Below, one piece after another: positions 60,281 to 64,000 of a stretch of 64,000 bases of DNA (position 1 is the first letter of the stretch; the number at the start of each line of letters is the position of its first letter). The translations under genes and the position numbers were made by a program. This stretch comes from Staphylococcus sp. M0911. Its GTDB lineage: Bacteria; Bacillota; Bacilli; Staphylococcales; Staphylococcaceae. The DNA lies in assembly GCF_003491325.1 (NCBI RefSeq), contig NZ_CP022881.1, positions 1,860,001 to 1,924,000 of the forward strand, in the 5' to 3' direction. Under the pieces are notes generated by a model. The model made no database searches and was not told the origin of the DNA. It saw only the letters and a list, made by a program, of their open reading frames with translations.

Positions 60281-60370
60281 GCACCATCTTGTTGAATTCG
60301 TCTATCCTTTTGCAGATTTTAAAATATGTCTATCTATGTGTTTTCATAAAAATTTTCTACAAAACAATAA

Positions 60371-60396
60371 AAAAGCTACCATTGAAGGTAACTTTT
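60371..60396 (-). terminator. Terminator after the small membrane gene row
   Basis: AAAAGCTACC at 60371-60380 pairs, with one G-U, with GGTAACTTTT at 60387-60396. A run of Ts follows on the minus strand. Confidence 0.78.
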
Positions 60397-60413
60397 CAAT
60401 AATAATATAAGTT

Positions 60414-60629
60414 CTATTTTAAATATGATAAATATATTGCTATTACCACTAATACTAATGCAATTGCACCATGTCCAAACATATTAATTTTAATTTGCGT
60501 TTTATTCAAGCTCTGTCCCCTATTCATACGCTTATAATTTAATTGATATAAAAATGTCCAAAACGTTGCATATATTAATATAAATAATAATCCTAAAATT
60601 ATTGCCACATATATACTAATATTAATCAC
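60414..60629 (-). CDS. Small membrane protein (row member 4)
   Basis: A 71-residue protein with two helices (residues 3-27 and 51-69) around a basic loop (YKRMNRGQSLNKTQIK). The start is uncertain: the GTG at 60629 overlaps its AAGGG ribosome-binding site. It is last in a row of four small membrane genes on the same strand and precedes a terminator. The family is unknown to me. Confidence 0.6.
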   Translation of the reverse strand: MINISIYVAIILGLLFILIYATFWTFLYQLNYKRMNRGQSLNKTQIKINMFGHGAIALVLVVIAIYLSYLK

Positions 60630-60676
60630 CCTTCATATTATGATGTGATATTACATTCAATAAACAATATAAGAGT

Positions 60677-60859
60677 TCACCTATTTTGCTTGGCGTTAAT
60701 AATAATAGACGCTATTCCTAAACAAAATAAAAAGAAAATCATCAAATAAACAGCCATATTATCCGTCTTGATATAAAATTTAAACAGAATAAATGATAAT
60801 AACGCGACAATAAAGTAAACAGGAAGAAAAGATTTTTTCCAAAATAATGAATCTTTCAT
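60677..60859 (-). CDS. Small membrane protein (row member 3)
   Basis: A 60-residue protein with two helices (residues 11-29 and 35-54) and a basic tail (NAKQNR). GAGGGGG lies five bases before the ATG. Its second helix and end resemble those of the gene at 61212. Confidence 0.62.
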   Translation of the reverse strand: MKDSLFWKKSFLPVYFIVALLSFILFKFYIKTDNMAVYLMIFFLFCLGIASIIINAKQNR

Positions 60860-60883
60860 AAAATCCCCCTCTTATACATAGTA

Positions 60884-61141
60884 TTAATCTTCAGATGAAT
60901 CACCCATTAATTGATATATAACATATACCACAACCACAATAATCGTAAGCAAGTCAAACGAATGTATAAATGCATCGCCAAATGAATGATCTAACCAAAA
61001 GAAACGAATTAAGAATAACAAAATTGATTGAAATAAAATAGCAAAGAAAATATTAATTATGGATTTAGCTAATATAAAATTATAAACAATATATATCATT
61101 CCTAATATGGTAACAGTCCACATTAATATATGAGGTAGCAT
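60884..61141 (-). CDS. Small membrane protein (row member 2)
   Basis: An 85-residue protein with three helices (residues 3-24, 27-47 and 61-78) and an acidic end (GDSSED). AAAGGA lies seven bases before the ATG. The gap to row member 3 is 24 bases. Confidence 0.62.
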   Translation of the reverse strand: MLPHILMWTVTILGMIYIVYNFILAKSIINIFFAILFQSILLFLIRFFWLDHSFGDAFIHSFDLLTIIVVVVYVIYQLMGDSSED

Positions 61142-61211
61142 CTAATCATCCTTTAATAAGCGTTATAACAAAGTCATAATAATGAATTATTTAGCTCAAT
61201 GCTCTACGAAT

Positions 61212-61400
61212 TCAATTATTTTTATTAAATTGAGCATTAATATAAATTAATAAAATACCAATCAATATAAACATCAAATGTCCTATTACACTAAAAATTT
61301 TAGATTGGTTCAGATTTAATAAATGGAAAATAATTGGTTGCAATATGATTAATAATAATAGGTACAAACCTAATTTAATTGAAGTAAAATACTTTGCCAT
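61212..61400 (-). CDS. Small membrane protein (row member 1)
   Basis: A 62-residue protein with two helices (residues 7-26 and 34-53) and an Asn/Lys tail. The ATG at 61400 follows AGAGGGTGC; the frame is open further upstream but without support. It heads the row of four genes on the minus strand. Confidence 0.58.
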   Translation of the reverse strand: MAKYFTSIKLGLYLLLLIILQPIIFHLLNLNQSKIFSVIGHLMFILIGILLIYINAQFNKNN

Positions 61401-61643
61401 ATTAGCACCCTCTTTTATTAAAACATTAACAAACTTTAGTTGTTCCGTCATCAAAGTGATGAAGTTAAATTATTCAATGATATTTTTAATATTTCATAAC
61501 CATTAATATAAATGGTCCCTTTATAACACTTATGTATTAGAATTGGACACTTAAGAAATCCACAACAACTCTATATGAATTACTCTAAACTGAAAATATA
61601 GTCCAATTGCAAGATAAAACTATATATTTAGGAGTGAACAATC

Positions 61644-61997
61644 GTGTTCGAAAATAAAGATGATATTACATTACTATATCAAGCTATTTCAGAACTAGCT
61701 GAAATCATAGGTCATCATCCCTACAACACAAAATCAATTAGCCTTTTATGTTTGGATTTAGGTATAACACTCGAAGAATATCAAAAAGTACTGATAGCAT
61801 TCTTAAAATTAGCACATAGTAAAAATACAGAAGAAATAGAAATAAATGATTTTAAAAAGATATTAATTCAGTATATTGAAAAATATGATGACCTTACAGA
61901 TTCTCAAACATTACGATTTATTGAAGGCTATGCACGTAACTATATTCCCGAACTACTGCCATACGCTGAGAAACTTTATCATGAAATACGCGTATAA
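61644..61997 (+). CDS. Hypothetical helical protein
   Basis: A 117-residue acidic, helical protein. The spacing of LCLDLGITLEEYQKVLIAFL and the C-terminal YARNYIPELLPYAEKLYHEI recalls small DUF1878-type proteins such as Bacillus YhaI, but this is a weak impression. The start is a GTG at 61644 with AGGAG ten bases upstream. It is the last chromosomal-backbone gene before the ssrA attachment site. Confidence 0.62.
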   Translation: MFENKDDITLLYQAISELAEIIGHHPYNTKSISLLCLDLGITLEEYQKVLIAFLKLAHSKNTEEIEINDFKKILIQYIEKYDDLTDSQTLRFIEGYARNYIPELLPYAEKLYHEIRV

Positions 61998-62046
61998 CTA
62001 AATGAAGTTGATTGGTGCAATACACTATTTGTGAATCAAAACAAAA

Positions 62047-62074
62047 AAGCCCACAACCACATGGGTTGCAGGCT
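62047..62074 (-). terminator. tmRNA (ssrA) terminator left next to the attachment site
   Basis: AGCCCACAACC (62049-62059 on the plus strand) pairs with GGTTGCAGGCT (62064-62074) with two mismatches, and a run of six Ts follows on the minus strand. It stands directly downstream of the tmRNA 3'-end fragment, where a tmRNA terminator would be. Confidence 0.75.
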
Positions 62075-62079
62075 ATATA

Positions 62080-62097
62080 ATGGAGTCGGCGAGAGTT
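62080..62097 (-). other. ssrA 3'-end fragment, probable island attachment site
   Basis: On the minus strand AACTCTCGCCGACTCCAT resembles the T-arm and acceptor end of a staphylococcal tmRNA (the S. aureus island core at ssrA, as I recall it, is TCCCGCCGTCTCCAT). Similarity stops abruptly at about 62097: no tRNA-like domain or tag-peptide frame follows up to 62390. This fits a duplicated att site left by island integration at ssrA. Confidence 0.65.
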
Positions 62098-62363
62098 CAT
62101 TAATGCCTTTATCTATTCGTGTAGAAATCGCTATAAGTATTGTCATAGCAATGTTTAAATTGTCTAATAAGTTGTGTGTAAAATATTAAAATTGAAAAAA
62201 CACAAGATATTTGGGGCAATGAATAGCATTATCTTTATATCAAATTTACAGTTCTGAATATAATTTATTAATATAATCAATTAATGACTGTTCGTTCCTA
62301 AAGTATACGTTACTTATATATTTATTAAGGTCGTTAATACATTTTATATTCAGTAAGAAAAGA
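62098..62363. other. First stretch inside the island, no gene seen
   Basis: About 270 A/T-rich bases between the attachment site and the first island gene. I found no reading frame with a ribosome-binding site and no integrase remnant. Confidence 0.4.
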
Positions 62364-62385
62364 AGAGCAGTCATCAGACTGCTCT
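62364..62385 (-). terminator. Terminator of the island gene pair
   Basis: A perfect 9-bp stem, AGAGCAGTC at 62364-62372 and GACTGCTCT at 62377-62385, with a four-base loop and a T-rich tail on the minus strand. Confidence 0.85.
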
Positions 62386-62393
62386 ATTTTTAT

Positions 62394-62717
62394 TTATTTT
62401 ATGATACTATTTATTAATTCAACATATAACTCACTATTTTTATAACCCTCTAATATATCATTTACTTGTCTCATTGGAATTTCTGGTACTTCTCTAATGT
62501 TTTCCAATTTTGTTTTGAATTGTTTTTTTGTTACTTGCTCTTTATTAGTAGCCAATTGGAACAAGTAAGAATCTAACATATTAATTTCTTTATATGAATA
62601 CATATATCTTAATAACATTAAATCTCTAGTTTTTAAGTTTGGCGCTAGTTCTTCTTGTAATTGTTCTATTGATTGTTTCATTAATAACAATCTTGTTTCT
62701 AATTCTTCATTATTCAT
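62394..62717 (-). CDS. Small cytosolic protein, possible immunity partner
   Basis: A 107-residue helical protein with heptad-like Leu spacing (LETRLLLMKQSIEQLQEEL at residues 6-24), no signal peptide and no membrane helix. It follows the secreted-protein gene by 15 bases and shares its terminator. The layout (export protein then small cytosolic protein) resembles toxin or bacteriocin and immunity pairs. I recognise no family; the immunity role is inference only. Confidence 0.6.
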   Translation of the reverse strand: MNNEELETRLLLMKQSIEQLQEELAPNLKTRDLMLLRYMYSYKEINMLDSYLFQLATNKEQVTKKQFKTKLENIREVPEIPMRQVNDILEGYKNSELYVELINSIIK

Positions 62718-62732
62718 TTTATCACACTCTTT

Positions 62733-63257
62733 TTATATTAATGCTTGACCAACTTGAGAAACCCAAAATCCTATGCTTCTTACAGTAGAATCTTTAATAC
62801 CGGTTCCCATCAAAGCTTGCGAAACTTGTCCTTGTACATTTCCCCATGTAGCTTCTTCTTGTTTTAATACATTATTCAATGCAGGATTTACATATTTATC
62901 CCATCTTTTTTCCAATGATTTTCCGGCACGAGGACTGATTTCTTTTACACCATTAAACACAGCTTTTTTATTTTTAATCATAGCTTTTATGACTTTTTTA
63001 ACAGCGTATGATCCTCCAACTCTTTCAGATGTGCCTTCTTTTAAATTAGATGGTAAGTTATCAATAGTTTTTTGGCTAGTTCTTTCTGGATTTTTAAAAA
63101 ATCCATCTAATATTTTATCATCTGTATTTAATTTTTCAGTAATTTGCTTAATATTTGTATTATCGTTATTTTGGGTAGTATCTTGCACACTTGCTATAGG
63201 TGTCGCAGTTGAAAGGAATAAAGCGCTCATTATCAATGTTCCAAGTATTTTACTCAT
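62733..63257 (-). CDS. Secreted basic protein of unknown family
   Basis: A 174-residue protein. Residues 1-24 form a signal peptide (hydrophobic ILGTLIMSALFLSTATPI, then ASVQ). Residues 25-60 are polar and acidic. From about residue 85 the protein is basic and amphipathic (VKKVIKAMIKNKKAVFNGVK), ending in a hydrophobic segment (SIGFWVSQVGQALI). A pro-region followed by a membrane-active domain would look like this. I see no ribosome-binding site before the ATG at 63257; an internal ATG at 63230 has only GGAA. The gene lies inside the putative ssrA island. Confidence 0.6.
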   Translation of the reverse strand: MSKILGTLIMSALFLSTATPIASVQDTTQNNDNTNIKQITEKLNTDDKILDGFFKNPERTSQKTIDNLPSNLKEGTSERVGGSYAVKKVIKAMIKNKKAVFNGVKEISPRAGKSLEKRWDKYVNPALNNVLKQEEATWGNVQGQVSQALMGTGIKDSTVRSIGFWVSQVGQALI

Positions 63258-63632
63258 TTACAATATTAAAATTCATTTGCTTTATATTTACTCCCAATCA
63301 CAAAATTATATTCCCATAATCAACATAGCATTCTAAACAATAAATTCAAGTTTGGATAATTAAAGTTTTTGTAAATTGAAATTTACTGTCGGAGTTTAAT
63401 GCAAAATCAACACTTAAACATTATAAAGATACACTTTCATATTCTTATTAACCCAAATTTTATATTCAAGTAATATAAATTAAAGGAGGAATAACATTGT
63501 TAAAATTGTAATTATTTTCTTATTTATTATTTCTCTTTATTCTGTAGATCTTTCTTTTAAATTACATTAATAATAGATCAAACTAGAGCTTTTACAAAAA
63601 TGAAAATAATTTAAGGAATAAATACAAATAAT
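63258..63632. other. Island intergenic stretch with an isolated ribosome-binding site
   Basis: Mostly A/T-rich and without a long frame. AAAGGAGG at 63482-63489 is a perfect ribosome-binding site, but the TTG at 63497 meets a stop after four codons. The neighbouring frame encodes a hydrophobic stretch (IVIIFLFIISLYSVDLSF), so this may be the frameshifted start of a small secreted or membrane peptide. Confidence 0.35.
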
Positions 63633-63755
63633 ATGACAGGTAATACTATTTTAGATCTGGCTACTTTTATTTGGGAACGTAAAAAAGGGAAGTTTTATAT
63701 TAAAAATATAAAACAAAATGAAATAATAAACTTAAAAATCAATATATATTTTTAA
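63633..63755 (+). CDS. Possible 40-residue peptide
   Basis: A short frame starting MTGNTILDLATFIWERKKGK and continuing with Lys/Asn/Ile-rich sequence. AAGGA lies 13 bases before the ATG, a poor distance. The first half could form an amphipathic helix. It may be the remnant of a larger gene. Confidence 0.25.
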   Translation: MTGNTILDLATFIWERKKGKFYIKNIKQNEIINLKINIYF

Positions 63756-63842
63756 CAAGAAATATACTAAAAAGATAAACCTCTATTCAAATATGGTGAT
63801 GAAAAATCATTTATACATAAATTAATTAGAATACATACTAAA

Positions 63843-63876
63843 TTAGAAAAGCTACCAATCACGGTAGCTTTTCTAA
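63843..63876. terminator. Perfect 14-bp hairpin
   Basis: TTAGAAAAGCTACC at 63843-63856 and GGTAGCTTTTCTAA at 63863-63876 with a six-base loop. It can terminate the minus-strand gene that enters from the right edge. Confidence 0.8.
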
Positions 63877-63926
63877 TATTTCCTCATATATCTGTTTTAC
63901 TCTTTCACTACTTAATTTAAATATTT

Positions 63927-64000
63927 TTACAACTCTTTTAAATCACTATCATTCTTTTCATCGTCTTGACCAATGCTATCAATAAAAACTGGTGTCGCCA
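63927..64000 (-). CDS. C-terminal end of a gene running off the window
   Basis: An open minus-strand frame of 23 full codons ends at 63927 with residues TPVFIDSIGQDDEKNDSDLKEL. The start lies beyond 64000. The acidic tail and the terminator hairpin downstream support a real gene. The family cannot be judged from so little. Confidence 0.4.
   Translation of the reverse strand, partial: ATPVFIDSIGQDDEKNDSDLKEL

Noticed and set aside
62098-62393. Body of a tmRNA gene upstream of the 3'-end fragment
   Set aside because: No tag-peptide frame, no pseudoknot-like repeats and no 5' acceptor strand were found; the sequence diverges right after the core.
62773-63336. 187-residue plus-strand frame opposite the secreted protein
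   Set aside because: It mirrors the minus-strand gene, lacks a ribosome-binding site, and the minus frame has a coherent signal peptide.

Overview
The window is a low-GC Firmicute chromosome segment that I assign to the genus Staphylococcus. The reasons are the seven-gene mnh1 Na+/H+ antiporter operon, a dltXABCD operon, sufCDSUB, the metNPQ operon behind an S-box, and a gene order that matches (in inverted orientation) the S. aureus dlt-suf-met-gcvH-aroD-cspC segment as I remember it. Many proteins look like close orthologues of S. aureus proteins. The S. aureus virulence genes of this neighbourhood (clfA, vwb, emp, nuc) are absent, which suggests a coagulase-negative species; I cannot name the species.

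Layout. 1-4541: mnhA (5' end outside the window) to mnhG, a multi-subunit monovalent cation/proton antiporter. 4624-5759: a bioB gene broken by one in-frame stop codon but still carrying a well-formed BirA operator. 5812-14746: redox and membrane energetics (FAD protein, hotdog thioesterase, NhaC-type antiporter, leucyl aminopeptidase, two type II NADH dehydrogenase-like flavoproteins) with Fe-S accessory genes (A-type carrier, YuzB, YuzD, Nfu). 14879-16830: a LysR regulator divergent from a YeiH-type exporter. 16897-21323: dltXABCD, which D-alanylates teichoic acids. 21538-31127: conserved housekeeping and unknown genes (hydroxyacid dehydrogenase, NagD, DUF86, YutD, LipA, 5'-nucleotidase, TSUP transporter, DUF72, nitronate monooxygenase, CNNM/CBS protein). 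31350-36899: sufCDSUB. 37155-38566: PopT, CsbD and a small membrane protein. 38655-41443: metNPQ behind a SAM-I riboswitch. 41447-46622: thiol-redox genes, GcvH, AroD, Ohr, nitroreductase. Fe-S assembly (suf, Nfu, A-type carrier), lipoate synthesis (LipA, which consumes an Fe-S cluster) and the lipoylated GcvH form a connected theme.

From about 46.7 kb the region becomes accessory: many small hypothetical, membrane and lipoprotein genes, a NlpC/P60-like hydrolase, a poly-gamma-glutamate hydrolase-like protein, cspC, a MarR regulator with two matching operators and a frameshifted metallo-beta-lactamase-fold hydrolase, a CDF cation exporter, a TetR/aldo-keto reductase pair and a row of four tiny membrane proteins.

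At 62047-62097 there is a tmRNA (ssrA) 3'-end fragment plus its terminator on the minus strand, with no tmRNA body next to it. I read this as the outer attachment site of a genomic island occupying the rest of the window and continuing beyond it. The visible island cargo is a secreted basic protein of unknown family with a small cytosolic partner gene (toxin/immunity-like layout), several tiny ORFs and the end of another gene. Other items worth a second look are a 37-residue amphipathic peptide gene at 58332-58445, an orphan terminator and possible sRNA at 51488-51668, a ribosome-binding site buried in the gcvH terminator, and two homopolymer frameshifts.
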